Assembly: GCA_902802375.1 (NCBI GenBank)
Contig: CADCLS010000003.1
Location: forward strand, 1 to 64,000
From: Oscillospiraceae bacterium
GTDB taxonomy: Bacteria > Bacillota > Clostridia > Oscillospirales > Acutalibacteraceae
Reading direction: 5' to 3'
Length of the DNA stretch: 64,000 bases
The notes beneath the pieces are model-generated. The model was not told where the DNA came from and did not search any database. It saw only the letters and a program-made list of their open reading frames with translations. The translations under genes and the position numbers were made by a program. Positions 1 through 8,997 of this stretch are shown piece by piece (within the stretch, counting starts at the first letter, position 1; every line of letters begins with the position of its first letter).

Positions 1-94
1 ACCTGCGGAAACAGTTTATCAAATTTCGGTTTGTGGGGGATAAGTAATTAAATATGGTGCTATATTGTGCTAATCAGTAAGTTAATCAAAGCAT

Positions 95-134
95 AAAAGC
101 CGACATTTTTGAGATATCAAGAATGTCCGCTTTT
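95..134 (+). terminator. Terminator-like hairpin
   Basis: The arms at 95-110 and 119-134 pair over about 16 bases with two mismatches, and the right arm runs into a T-rich tail. It may end a gene lying left of the window. The mismatched stem and short T run keep confidence modest. Confidence 0.4.
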
Positions 135-349
135 ATTTTGTAAACAGTCAAGATTTGCTTTGTTATTACTTGGCGGGGAAGCATTATAAGTCCATTTTTC
201 AAGAATTTTCTTTTGCGGATTATTATGTTTTAATATTTTCAACATAAAAACATCAAATATTGTTTAATTGTCATATTTGACTTACTGTTGATAAGGACAA
301 AACGCCTGAGAAAAGGAAAAACCCGGCTCTTTTAGGCTTGTCGTCCTCG

Positions 350-529
350 CAAGGCGTCAGCCTTGCTTCGTCCTTCGCACCGAAAATTTCTCGTATTTTT
401 CTCTTTTTCAGGTGCGAAGCAGTTTTGAGGAACACAGGGGACGGTTCTCTGTCCTGAAGAATTATACAATGATAATAATACTTCTATGGGAGAAAGCGAC
501 GCCCAACACACAGAACCGTCCCCTGTGTT
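350..529. repeat. REP/MITE-like cluster of inverted repeats
   Basis: Three nested or adjacent palindromes are visible: a 6-bp hairpin at 350-355/360-365, a perfect 9-bp pair at 373-381/411-419, and a perfect 18-bp inverted repeat, AACACAGGGGACGGTTCT at 431-448 with its complement at 512-529. From memory, the GGGGACGGTTCT motif recurs in many clostridial and other genomes as REP-like palindromes that REP-associated transposases may mobilise. No transposase is present here, so this would be a non-autonomous copy. Confidence 0.55.
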
Positions 530-725
530 TTTGATCACTACCTTTAATCTTGGCGTTGTCTTGACCCTTGTTGCTGAAAACACCAATCTCGCCAAAACTA
601 CCGAAGCAACTTTGAGAGAAGCGCATGCCTGCGAACATCTTGGGTTTGAAACAATTCGCTGTGAAGTGGTTTAGGCAAGCCGTGATAAAGCCATTATTTT
701 AATAGTTGATTCCAATAGCTAACTA

Positions 726-1601
726 TTATTTCGGATTTCCAGACCATTTATTGCGGTAGTGTCCCGGAGTTTCATTTTCAAGAGATTTGAATAGTTGAAT
801 AAAGTAATTTGGTTCCATACCTATTTGTTCGGAAATTTCGTTTACCGATAGAGTAGTTCCTCTGAGCAGCCGCTTTGCGTGGTTAATTCTTATATTGATA
901 AGGTATTTGGCAGGGGATACTCCGAACGCCTGCTTAAAAGTTCTTTGGAGATGAAATTTTGAAATATTGAATTCTCTTGCAAGAAAATCCAAGTCAATTT
1001 CTTCACTATAATGGTGGCGCAAATAATAGGCGGACTGTTTTATAAAATCAGGGGCGGACGATATGTCGCTGCCTGATTTTATTATGCATTCGCTGATAAG
1101 TGAATGAAGAAGCTGGTCTGCAATAATCTCACTGTCATGGTCTTTAGTATAATTTGCTGATACTGCTATTATGTTATCGATTATTTCACATACATTGTTA
1201 TTGTCCGATAATACCGCAACATTTGAACCGTTGTTTTTTTCTAAAAACCTCTCATAATATGGTTTGATATTATTGCCACAGAGATGAACCCAAAGCATTT
1301 CCCATTTTCCTGTTTTTGCATCGGTATAATAATTCTGATGTTCTTTGCAGTCAATAAACATAACAGTTTTAGGCATTATTATGTACTTTTCTCCGCAATA
1401 TTCCAATATGCCTTTGCCTGAAATAGTTGCATTTATAAGATAAGAATCAAGCCCCACTCTTTTAGTGAAGTAGTTTTTTGCGGAACAAAACTTTCCTGAT
1501 TCCTGTATATATAAAAGATTGTTTTTGGCAAAATCGCTTGGATTTACAAATTTCCAGATTGGCTTTTTGAACATATCAAGTTTATATTTCATTTTTGACA
1601 T
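726..1601 (-). CDS. AraC-family transcriptional regulator
   Basis: This is a 291-residue AraC/XylS regulator, probably controlling the divergent rhamnose genes. The first half looks like the cupin-type sugar-sensing domain of AraC proteins (roughly residues 35-120). The last 100 residues carry the two helix-turn-helix motifs, including FHLQRTFKQAFGVSPAKYL and a second helix pair ending near ETPGHYRNKW. I chose the ATG at 1601 because GAGGTG lies just upstream; the open frame extends seven codons further to a TTG. Its position head-to-head with rhaB suggests an L-rhamnose-responsive activator, functionally like RhaS/RhaR but not clearly orthologous. The sugar specificity is inference from context only. 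Confidence 0.85.
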   Translation of the reverse strand: MSKMKYKLDMFKKPIWKFVNPSDFAKNNLLYIQESGKFCSAKNYFTKRVGLDSYLINATISGKGILEYCGEKYIIMPKTVMFIDCKEHQNYYTDAKTGKWEMLWVHLCGNNIKPYYERFLEKNNGSNVAVLSDNNNVCEIIDNIIAVSANYTKDHDSEIIADQLLHSLISECIIKSGSDISSAPDFIKQSAYYLRHHYSEEIDLDFLAREFNISKFHLQRTFKQAFGVSPAKYLINIRINHAKRLLRGTTLSVNEISEQIGMEPNYFIQLFKSLENETPGHYRNKWSGNPK

Positions 1602-1696
1602 AGCGCACCTCAAACACCGCAAGAATTTAATATTTTATAGCAACTGTATTATATCATAAATTGCCATAACAATCTATAATAATTTTAGGTGATGTT
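1602..1696. promoter_or_regulatory. Divergent control region, araC-type gene / rhaB
   Basis: These 95 bases separate the regulator from rhaB and must hold both promoters. A TATAAT reads on the minus strand at 1653-1648, toward the regulator, and another on the plus strand at 1675-1680, close to rhaB. Neither has a good -35 box, which fits activator-dependent promoters. AGGTGA upstream of 1697 is the rhaB ribosome binding site. No clear operator repeat could be assigned. Confidence 0.4.
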
Positions 1697-3070
1697 ATGA
1701 AATATTATTTAGCCATAGATATCGGCGCTTCAAGCGGACGGCACATATTAGGATATGTGGAGAACGGTAAACTAGAACTCAAAGAGATTTACCGCTTTGA
1801 AAACGGAATAGAAAATAAAGACGGCAGCCTTACTTGGAACATAGAAGCCCTTAAACAAAATGTAATCGCAGGTATTAAAGAATGCAGCAAGCTCGGAAAA
1901 AAGCCTGATTTTGTAGCCATAGATACCTGGGGTGTTGACTATGTGCTTTTGGATAAGGATAAAAAGGTAATAGAGCCCACTTTTGCTTACCGTGATTCGC
2001 GCACTGACGGCATACCCGAAAAAGTTGATAGTATAATATCAAGAAAAGATTTATTTGCTCGCACGGGTATTCAGTCAATTAACTTCAATACAATTTATCA
2101 GCTTTACGCAGATAAGTTATCAGGTAAACTCCAAAACGCAAAACACTTTATGATGATACCAGATTATCTGTCCTATTGTCTTACAGGTGTTATGGCTAAT
2201 GAATATACAAACGCCACAACCGGCTCACTTGTAAATGCCAAAACAAATGATTGGGACTATGAGCTTATAGATATGTTGGGGTTTGATAGGAATTTATTTT
2301 TACCACTCTCAAAGCCTGCAACACTGCTTGGTAGCTTCTCACCTGAAATAGAAACACAAGTAGGATTTTCAGCTCAGGTTATCCACGCACCGAGCCACGA
2401 TACCGCCTCCGCGGTTGCCGCCTGCCCTATAGATGATAAAAGCGTGTATATATCGTCAGGCACATGGAGCCTTATAGGCGCGGAAAATAAAACCCCAACA
2501 CTCGGATTTGAGGCGAGCGAAGCCGGATTTACAAACGAGGGCGGAGTAGAGTATAGGTATAGATTTCTTGAAAACATAATGGGGATGTGGCTTTTCCAGA
2601 ACATTCGCAAAAACTTAAACAAAAAATATACATATGATGAAATGATGAATATGGCGCGCGAGAGCGAATGCGATAAACTTATCGACCCAAACAATTCGTC
2701 ATTTACGGCGCCGGAAAGTATGGTTGAAGCTATAAGAGATTATTTAGGTGATAAAGACCTGCCGATAGGCGACATCTTAAAAAGCGTTTACCTATCCCTT
2801 GCAAACTCATATAACACCGCAGTAAAAACAATAGAAAAATTCTCGAATAAAAGGGTAGAGAACATCTTTATTGTAGGCGGCGGAAGCAAGGATAAGTACC
2901 TGAATGAGCTTACCTCAAAAATCACGGGTAAAAAGGTCACAATAGGGCTTAGCGAAGCCACGGCTACCGGTAATATACTATCGCAAATTATGTATAGTGA
3001 AAACATTGACCTTAAAAAGGCAAGAGAGATTGTAAAAAATTCTTTTGATATAAAGGAGATAAAAGTATGA
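1697..3070 (+). CDS. rhaB: Rhamnulokinase
   Basis: This 457-residue FGGY-family sugar kinase phosphorylates L-rhamnulose to L-rhamnulose 1-phosphate with ATP in the cytoplasm. The N-terminal phosphate loop DIGASSGR (residues 8-15), DTWGVDY (76-82), the catalytic-region HDTASA (234-239), GTWSLIG (255-261) and a C-terminal GGGSKD adenosine motif are all in place. Its length is close to the family norm, so it looks complete. It is the first gene of a tightly packed rhaB-rhaA-rhaD operon, and its TGA overlaps the rhaA ATG by four bases. Identification rests on the motifs and on the two unmistakable neighbours. Confidence 0.95.
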   Translation: MKYYLAIDIGASSGRHILGYVENGKLELKEIYRFENGIENKDGSLTWNIEALKQNVIAGIKECSKLGKKPDFVAIDTWGVDYVLLDKDKKVIEPTFAYRDSRTDGIPEKVDSIISRKDLFARTGIQSINFNTIYQLYADKLSGKLQNAKHFMMIPDYLSYCLTGVMANEYTNATTGSLVNAKTNDWDYELIDMLGFDRNLFLPLSKPATLLGSFSPEIETQVGFSAQVIHAPSHDTASAVAACPIDDKSVYISSGTWSLIGAENKTPTLGFEASEAGFTNEGGVEYRYRFLENIMGMWLFQNIRKNLNKKYTYDEMMNMARESECDKLIDPNNSSFTAPESMVEAIRDYLGDKDLPIGDILKSVYLSLANSYNTAVKTIEKFSNKRVENIFIVGGGSKDKYLNELTSKITGKKVTIGLSEATATGNILSQIMYSENIDLKKAREIVKNSFDIKEIKV

Positions 3071-4323
3071 GCAGGTATGAAAGTGCAAAAGAAATTTATG
3101 CAAGGTACGGCATCGATACCGATAAGGCTATGGAAACGCTTAAAAATGTTCCGATTTCATTGCATTGCTGGCAGGGTGACGATGTAAGAGGTTTTGATAC
3201 TGACCCAAACAAGCCGCTTACCGGGGGTATTCAAACAACCGGTAACTATCCGGGCAGAGCAAGGACCCCCGAAGAGCTAATGGCGGATATCGACGAGGTC
3301 TTAAAGCTTGTTCCCGGTAAGGTTAAACTTAACATTCACGCTTGCTATGCGATATTTGATGACGAAAACCCATGGGTTGACAGGGATAAGTTAGAACCCA
3401 AGCATTTCAAAAAATGGGTAGATTTCTGCAAGAAGAGGGGTATCGGTTGCGATTTTAATCCTACATTCTTCTCACACCCCAAATGTGACCCACTTACGCT
3501 TTCATCACCTAATGAAGAAACCAGAAAGTTCTGGATTGATCATGGTAAGGCGTGTATTCGTATTTCCGAGTATTTTGCAGAAGAACTCGGTGAGCCCTGC
3601 ATTATGAATATCTGGACGGGTGACGGCTTTAAGGATATCCCGGCTGACAGACAGGGTCCACGCGAGAGATACCGCGATAGTATTGACCAAATTCTTTCCG
3701 AGCCTTTTGATTTTAATAAGGTTAAGCCCTGCGTTGAAAGTAAGGTTTTCGGAATTGGTGTCGAGGCTTATACAGTAGGCTCGGCTGAATTTGCTCTTTC
3801 TTATGCGGCTATGAATAAGAGTAAGTGTATTCCGCTTATGGATAACGGTCACTACCACCCTACAGAGGTTGTGAGTGATAAAATACCTGCACTGCTTACA
3901 TTCTTCCCGGAGATAGCTCTGCATGTTACAAGACCTATCCGTTGGGATAGTGACCATGTTGTTCTCTTTGATGATGAAACCAGAGAAATTGCAAAAGAAA
4001 TTGTCCGTTGCGGAGGGCTTGACGGTAGAGTTAAAATAGCGCTCGACTATTTTGATGCAAGCATTAACAGAATTTCTGCTTGGACTGTCGGTTTCCGTAA
4101 TATTGAAAAGGCGTTGCTTTTTGCTTTGCTTGAGCGCAAGGACTTAAAAGAGATGCAGGATAGCTACAATTTTTCTAAGCTGATGGTGGCTCAGGAAGAA
4201 CTTAAAACTCTCCCGTTCGGCGATATTTGGAATGAATACTGCAAACGCTCCAATGCTCCGGCAGACGGCGAATGGTTCAGTGAAGTTGAAAAATATGAAA
4301 AGGAAATTTTGGTGAAGAGATAA
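3067..4323 (+). CDS. rhaA: L-rhamnose isomerase
   Basis: This 418-residue metal-dependent isomerase interconverts L-rhamnose and L-rhamnulose, the first step of the pathway. It matches the family along its whole length, including an early segment with WQGDDVRGF and GIQTTGNYPGRA. Metal-ligand regions are visible as DNGHYHPTE near residue 260 and RPIRWDSDHVV near 290. The start overlaps the end of rhaB (ATGA) and the stop overlaps the rhaD start by one base, so the three genes are probably translationally coupled. Nothing is truncated. Confidence 0.96.
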   Translation: MSRYESAKEIYARYGIDTDKAMETLKNVPISLHCWQGDDVRGFDTDPNKPLTGGIQTTGNYPGRARTPEELMADIDEVLKLVPGKVKLNIHACYAIFDDENPWVDRDKLEPKHFKKWVDFCKKRGIGCDFNPTFFSHPKCDPLTLSSPNEETRKFWIDHGKACIRISEYFAEELGEPCIMNIWTGDGFKDIPADRQGPRERYRDSIDQILSEPFDFNKVKPCVESKVFGIGVEAYTVGSAEFALSYAAMNKSKCIPLMDNGHYHPTEVVSDKIPALLTFFPEIALHVTRPIRWDSDHVVLFDDETREIAKEIVRCGGLDGRVKIALDYFDASINRISAWTVGFRNIEKALLFALLERKDLKEMQDSYNFSKLMVAQEELKTLPFGDIWNEYCKRSNAPADGEWFSEVEKYEKEILVKR

Positions 4324-5135
4324 TGAAAGATATACTTACAGCACCTTTTGTAGAGGAAATGAAAAGAACAACCGCTAATATGTATAGGCTCGGTTGGGAT
4401 GAGCGTAACGGCGGTAACATAAGTATGTTGCTTGACGAAGCGCAAGTGTCAGAATACCTTGACCTTAATAAAGTAATAAGGACAATACCCACAGGCTTTA
4501 AGGCAGATATGCTTATAGGTAAGATATTTATAGTAACCGGTACGGGTAAATACTTTAAGAATGTAGAATTTGATCCTGAAAATAATCTCGGTATCATAAA
4601 AATAGCAAAGGACGGTACAACCGCAGAGCTTTTGTGGGGATACTCAGACGGCGGCAAGTTTACAAGCGAACTGCCGGCTCACCTTATGAGCCATATGGCG
4701 CGCCTTAAAGTAAACCCCGAAAACAGAGTTGTACTCCACTGTCACCCAACATATACGCTTGCTATGAACTATGTGCACGAGCTTGATGAAAAGAAATTTA
4801 CACATACGCTTTGGCAGACCTGCACTGAGTGTATGGTAGTATTCCCCGATGGTGTAGGAGTTCTTCCCTGGATGCTTTGCGGCACAAATGAGATAGGGGA
4901 GGCGACCGCAAAAAAAATGGAGGAGTTCAGGCTGGTGGTCTGGGGACTTCACGGTTTATATGGTGCCGGTAAGGATATAGATGAAGCGTTCGGACTTGTT
5001 GAAACGGTAGAAAAGGCGGCACAGCTTTATATGATTTCAGCACACCTGCCGAGAATTAACACAATAACTGATGACCAACTTCGCGAAATAGCCGAAGGCT
5101 TTGGTGTCGATTACAGAAAAGATTTTCTGAATTAA
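4323..5135 (+). CDS. rhaD: Rhamnulose-1-phosphate aldolase
   Basis: This 270-residue class II aldolase of the AraD/FucA family cleaves rhamnulose 1-phosphate to dihydroxyacetone phosphate and L-lactaldehyde. The zinc ligands are H139 and H141 in LHCHPTY and H210 in WGLHGLYG, and a glutamate in the SELPAH segment (E116) is placed like the catalytic acid. ERNGGNIS near residue 27 is the phosphate-binding region. It is the last gene of the operon. No rhamnose transporter, mutarotase or lactaldehyde reductase is beside it, so those functions must lie elsewhere in the genome. Confidence 0.95.
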   Translation: MKDILTAPFVEEMKRTTANMYRLGWDERNGGNISMLLDEAQVSEYLDLNKVIRTIPTGFKADMLIGKIFIVTGTGKYFKNVEFDPENNLGIIKIAKDGTTAELLWGYSDGGKFTSELPAHLMSHMARLKVNPENRVVLHCHPTYTLAMNYVHELDEKKFTHTLWQTCTECMVVFPDGVGVLPWMLCGTNEIGEATAKKMEEFRLVVWGLHGLYGAGKDIDEAFGLVETVEKAAQLYMISAHLPRINTITDDQLREIAEGFGVDYRKDFLN

Positions 5136-5398
5136 AATAGCAGTTTTCATTTTTTCGCATAAATAAAGCCCCGGAGCAGTGTATAAGACTGTATGGGCAC
5201 TCTGATTGTCTGTGACAAAGGTCCCCCCCGTTATGTAGTGGATAAAAAACAGTTTTCAGCGAAAAATGGTTAGTTGACCGCTGGGGCAAAACATCAATGA
5301 GGTCTTAGGCGTACAATCGGAAGCACAAATAGCAAGCCGGAGATGTCAATAGTTGTTGATTTTAAGTGGCAATATGATAGTATTAAGGTGGCGATTTT

Positions 5399-6121
5399 AT
5401 GAAAATTGTAATGATTAGGCACGGAGACCCGGATTATGTTAATGATAGTCTGACTCCAAAGGGCAGGCGTGAGGCGCTGGCACTTGCAAATTACCTGAAG
5501 AATAAACAGGTGACAAAGTTTTACTGTTCGCCGCTTGGCCGTGCAAAAGATACCGCCGCACCGACCCTTAGTGCGACAGGTAGAAAAGCTCAGGTACTTG
5601 ACTGGCTAATGGAATTTCCCGGTTATATAATAGATGAAGAGACGGGGAAAAAGAGAATTCCGTGGGATTTAATACCATCCGAATGGACTATGGAGCCTAA
5701 ACTTTACGATAAAGATAATTGGCTTCAAGCAGATATTATGAAGACGGGCGATGTTCGCGAGGTTTACGATTATGTGTGCCGTGAGCTTGACGGTTTTTTA
5801 GAGGATTACGGATATGTACGCGACGGAGCTTGCTACAAGGTTATAAGACCAAATCACGATACGGTAGTTTTCTTTTGTCATTTCGGCATTCAGTGCGTTT
5901 TACTTTCGCACCTTTTAGGTATATCCCCGGTTGTTTTATGGCAGGGAACAGTATGTTCGCCCACCGGTATTACAGTACTTGCCACTGAAGAGCGAGAAGA
6001 GGGAACGGCATATTTCAGGTGTAATCGCTTCGGAGAGCTTGCGCATCTTTATATTGACGGTCAGGAGCCTTCCTTTGCGGCAAGATTCAGAGAGACCCGT
6101 GATGACGATGACAGATTTTGA
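5399..6121 (+). CDS. Histidine phosphatase family protein
   Basis: This 240-residue protein belongs to the phosphoglycerate mutase-like branch 1 histidine phosphatases. The phosphohistidine motif IRHGD (R7, H8) opens the protein. SPLGRAKDT near residue 44 supplies the second arginine, and H161 in FFCHFG is the second catalytic histidine. The substrate cannot be read from the sequence; relatives act on phosphosugars, phosphoglycerate or nucleotides. AAGGTGG precedes the ATG. Its last bases abut the following flavoprotein gene, so the two are probably cotranscribed. Confidence 0.85.
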   Translation: MKIVMIRHGDPDYVNDSLTPKGRREALALANYLKNKQVTKFYCSPLGRAKDTAAPTLSATGRKAQVLDWLMEFPGYIIDEETGKKRIPWDLIPSEWTMEPKLYDKDNWLQADIMKTGDVREVYDYVCRELDGFLEDYGYVRDGACYKVIRPNHDTVVFFCHFGIQCVLLSHLLGISPVVLWQGTVCSPTGITVLATEEREEGTAYFRCNRFGELAHLYIDGQEPSFAARFRETRDDDDRF

Positions 6122-6123
6122 TT

Positions 6124-7368
6124 ATGAGTAAGGTGTATGATGTTTGTATAGTCGGCGGCGGCGCTTCGGGGCTGTCAGCGGCGGTTTACATAAAGCAAAA
6201 AAACAGAAATATATCCGTTGCTGTTTTAGAAAGGCTGTCTCGTGTTGGTAAGAAGCTTATTACCACCGGCAACGGCAGATGTAATATAACAAACGCGGAT
6301 GAAGCACTCAGACATTATCACGGTCAAAACGCATTCTTTCCGGAATATGCGATTAAAAAATACAGTAATATAGAAATCGAGCAGTTTTTTAAGTCTTTAG
6401 GCGTTGCACTTTTTTGCGACGAAACTGGGCGGTATTATCCGGCGTCGCTTCAGGCTTCGTCTGTAGTTGACGCTCTTCGATTTTCTTGTGATTCACTCGG
6501 TGTGGACACATTTACGGAATGTAAAGTAACTGATGTTTTATTCGGTAAAGATTTACACACACTCAAAACTGAAAAAGGCGAATTCAGGGCGAAAAATATA
6601 GTTTTTGCCGCAGGTCTTTATTCGGGTGGAGCAAAGCTTGGCTGTGACGGGTTTGTTTTGAAGCTGTTAAAGAGTAAAGGCGAAAAGTGCGTAAGCGTAA
6701 CGCCGGCAATAGTTCAGATTAAAACCGATACCGATATTGTGCGTTCCCTTAAGGGAATAAAAGTAAACGCTGTAGCCGTCCTTAAAATAAACGGTAAGCT
6801 TGTACGGCAGGAAACCGGTGAGGTGCTTTTTTGCGATTACGGTCTTTCAGGACCTGCGATTTTACAAATTGCAAGGGAAATTGAACGGCAAAATGGTGAA
6901 AAGATAATCTCACTTGACCTTATGCCGCACAGTAGTGTTGAAGAAATAGTATCTTTGTTATCTTCATTCAAAAGCAACCTGTCTTACCGTAACCTCGATG
7001 AATTCTTAAGCGGTATACTTAATAAAAGGGTAGGTCAGGCGGTTATAAAGTCTACGGGGCGTAAACTGACCGAAAAAGTCGCGGATTTGACTGATTCGGA
7101 CATTAAACGAATAGCCGGTATTATTAAAAATTTCAGCTTCAAGGCATTTTCCACCACCGGATTTGACAATTCTCAGGTGACTGCCGGGGGTCTTGATACA
7201 AATGGATTTGACAGGTATACTATGATGTCCGAAAACCATAAAAACATTTACGCAATAGGCGAAATACTTGATGTTGACGGAGATTGCGGAGGTTATAATT
7301 TGCATTTTGCATTCTCGAGCGCCTTTTGCGCCGCGGATAGTATTATTAAGGAATATATAAATGATTAA
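6124..7368 (+). CDS. HI0933/BaiN-like FAD-dependent oxidoreductase
   Basis: This 414-residue flavoprotein has the N-terminal dinucleotide fold VGGGASGLSAA (about residue 10), the family signature TTGNGRCNITN (about residue 50) and a C-terminal GGYNLHFAFSSAF segment. These define the HI0933/YhiN family, often annotated BaiN-like or aminoacetone oxidase-like; the physiological substrate of most members is unknown. I took the ATG at 6124; a TTG at 6118 would overlap the upstream stop. Its end overlaps the next flavoprotein by eight bases, implying coupled expression. Confidence 0.85.
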   Translation: MSKVYDVCIVGGGASGLSAAVYIKQKNRNISVAVLERLSRVGKKLITTGNGRCNITNADEALRHYHGQNAFFPEYAIKKYSNIEIEQFFKSLGVALFCDETGRYYPASLQASSVVDALRFSCDSLGVDTFTECKVTDVLFGKDLHTLKTEKGEFRAKNIVFAAGLYSGGAKLGCDGFVLKLLKSKGEKCVSVTPAIVQIKTDTDIVRSLKGIKVNAVAVLKINGKLVRQETGEVLFCDYGLSGPAILQIAREIERQNGEKIISLDLMPHSSVEEIVSLLSSFKSNLSYRNLDEFLSGILNKRVGQAVIKSTGRKLTEKVADLTDSDIKRIAGIIKNFSFKAFSTTGFDNSQVTAGGLDTNGFDRYTMMSENHKNIYAIGEILDVDGDCGGYNLHFAFSSAFCAADSIIKEYIND

Positions 7369-8917
7369 GCTTGACGGCGTTATTTTGCCACTTGACACTG
7401 ATTTTAACAACTTAAAAACCGAACTTTCGAAAACGGTAGAGCCTAAGGACTCTATCGTTTCAGTGCGTTTACATAAAAAATCAGTAGACGCACGCGGTGC
7501 GGCACCGCGTTTTTGTTGTTCGTTTTTGCTTGAAGTAAAGGATGAAAAAGAGTTTATAAAGGCTAATAAAAACGCAAAAGTTTACGAGGCTTCGCCGTAT
7601 ATCTTCAAGAGAGCTGAATGCATACCGAAGTATCGTCCGATAGTTGTAGGCTTCGGTCCTGCAGGTATGTTCGCCTCACTTACTCTTGCACGAGCAGGGC
7701 TTAGTCCGTTGGTTTTGGAACGCGGCAGTGATGTAGATACAAGAACGAAAGATGTAAAAGAATTTTTTTCTGGCGGTGCGCTTAAATGCAACTCAAATAT
7801 TCAGTTCGGTGAGGGTGGAGCCGGCACATTTTCTGACGGCAAGCTTAATACCGGCATAAAAGATTTCCGAATCAGAGCTGTGCTTGAAGCCTTTGTTCAG
7901 TTCGGTGCTGACAGCGATATACTGTATGAAGCAAAACCGCATATAGGTACAGATGTTTTACGCAAAGTGGTTAAGAATATCCGCAAAGAAATAATACGCC
8001 TAGGCGGAGAAGTACGGTTTAATACCTGCCTTGAAAATATAAATATTTTAGGCGGGCGACTTGTAAGTATTATAGCCTCCGGTGAGGAAATAAGGACGGA
8101 TAATCTTTTCTTGTGTATAGGTCATTCGGCGAGAGATACATTCTTATCGTTAAAAAACACCGGCTTTGAGATGTGCCGTAAGCCTTTTGCCGTGGGTGTC
8201 AGAATAGAGCATTTGCAAAGGGATATTAACCGGTCGCTTTACGGTAAGTATGCAGGACATAAAAACTTAGGCACCGCAGATTACAAGCTTGCCGTGCATT
8301 TACCGTCAGGACGCGGAGTTTATACATTCTGTATGTGCCCTGGAGGTGAAGTGGTAAATGCTTCAAGTGAAATTGGCGGCATAGTTACGAACGGAATGAG
8401 TTACAAGGCAAGAGACGGTATCAATGCCAACAGTGCAGTGCTTGTAGGTGTAACACCTGAGGATATTAGCGGTACGGATGTGCTGGGCGGCATAAACTTC
8501 CAAAGAACCATTGAACAAACGGCTTATAACGCTTGCGGTGGTAAGGTGCCGGTATGCAGTGTGGGATATTTTCTTAAAAAGACGCCAAACGAAATAGGAG
8601 GCGTAAAGCCTACCGTGAAGCCGGATTTCGAGTTATATGATATAGAAAAGCTTTTCCCCGATTTTATATCTAACTCGCTTAAAAGCGGTATAACCTTAAT
8701 GGATAGAAAAATAAGGGGCTTTGCACATCATGACGCCATTATCTCAGCTCCTGAAACACGCTCGTCCTCACCGGTCAGAATTTTAAGACGAGAGGATATG
8801 CAGAGCGTGTCGGTAGAAGGTGTTTATCCTTGCGGTGAAGGCGCAGGATATGCCGGAGGCATAGTCTCCGCCGCGGTTGACGGTATAAAAGCCGCTGAAA
8901 GAATAATAAAAAGTTAA
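7361..8917 (+). CDS. FAD-dependent dehydrogenase, COG2509 type
   Basis: This 518-residue protein matches the uncharacterised FAD-dependent dehydrogenases grouped in COG2509. An N-terminal extension of about 90 residues precedes the FAD-binding VGFGPAGMFASLTLA. It continues with GEGGAGTFSDGKL, and near the C-terminus with PCGEGAGYAGGIVSAAVDG. Length and architecture are normal for the family, whose reaction is not established. It overlaps the preceding flavoprotein and ends about 80 bases before gapA, which has its own promoter. Confidence 0.82.
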   Translation: MIKLDGVILPLDTDFNNLKTELSKTVEPKDSIVSVRLHKKSVDARGAAPRFCCSFLLEVKDEKEFIKANKNAKVYEASPYIFKRAECIPKYRPIVVGFGPAGMFASLTLARAGLSPLVLERGSDVDTRTKDVKEFFSGGALKCNSNIQFGEGGAGTFSDGKLNTGIKDFRIRAVLEAFVQFGADSDILYEAKPHIGTDVLRKVVKNIRKEIIRLGGEVRFNTCLENINILGGRLVSIIASGEEIRTDNLFLCIGHSARDTFLSLKNTGFEMCRKPFAVGVRIEHLQRDINRSLYGKYAGHKNLGTADYKLAVHLPSGRGVYTFCMCPGGEVVNASSEIGGIVTNGMSYKARDGINANSAVLVGVTPEDISGTDVLGGINFQRTIEQTAYNACGGKVPVCSVGYFLKKTPNEIGGVKPTVKPDFELYDIEKLFPDFISNSLKSGITLMDRKIRGFAHHDAIISAPETRSSSPVRILRREDMQSVSVEGVYPCGEGAGYAGGIVSAAVDGIKAAERIIKS

Positions 8918-8934
8918 AAATTTATCAAAATAAC

Positions 8935-8963
8935 TTGAAAAATCAACACAAATAGGTTAAAAT
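8935..8963 (+). promoter_or_regulatory. gapA promoter
   Basis: TTGAAA at 8935-8940 and TAAAAT at 8958-8963 are separated by exactly 17 bases. AGGAGG at 8982-8987 then sits 10 bases before the gapA ATG. The layout is a standard vegetative promoter and gives a leader of under 30 bases. Confidence 0.75.
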
Positions 8964-8997
8964 AGGAAAAGTAAAATTTTTAGGAGGTTTTCTAATT

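Larger units (their letters stand above)
1..725. other. Left-edge noncoding stretch with repeats
   Basis: I see no convincing gene in these 725 bases. Short open frames on both strands (332-595 minus, 486-674 plus) cross the inverted repeats and have no recognisable domain or ribosome binding site. The last part of the plus frame, up to the stop at 672-674, could be a gene relic, but I cannot identify it. The stretch holds a terminator-like hairpin near 95-134 and a REP/MITE-like cluster of inverted repeats at 350-529. Confidence 0.5.

Noticed and set aside
332-674. Two overlapping short open frames at the left edge
   Set aside because: They run through the palindromic repeat on both strands, lack ribosome binding sites and match no family I know.
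3505-3957. 150-residue open frame antisense to rhaA
   Set aside because: It is a shadow of a well-supported enzyme gene, with no start signal or domain.
5136-5398. Short frame and repeats after rhaD
   Set aside because: No promoter, ribosome binding site or recognisable product; only a weak imperfect inverted repeat.
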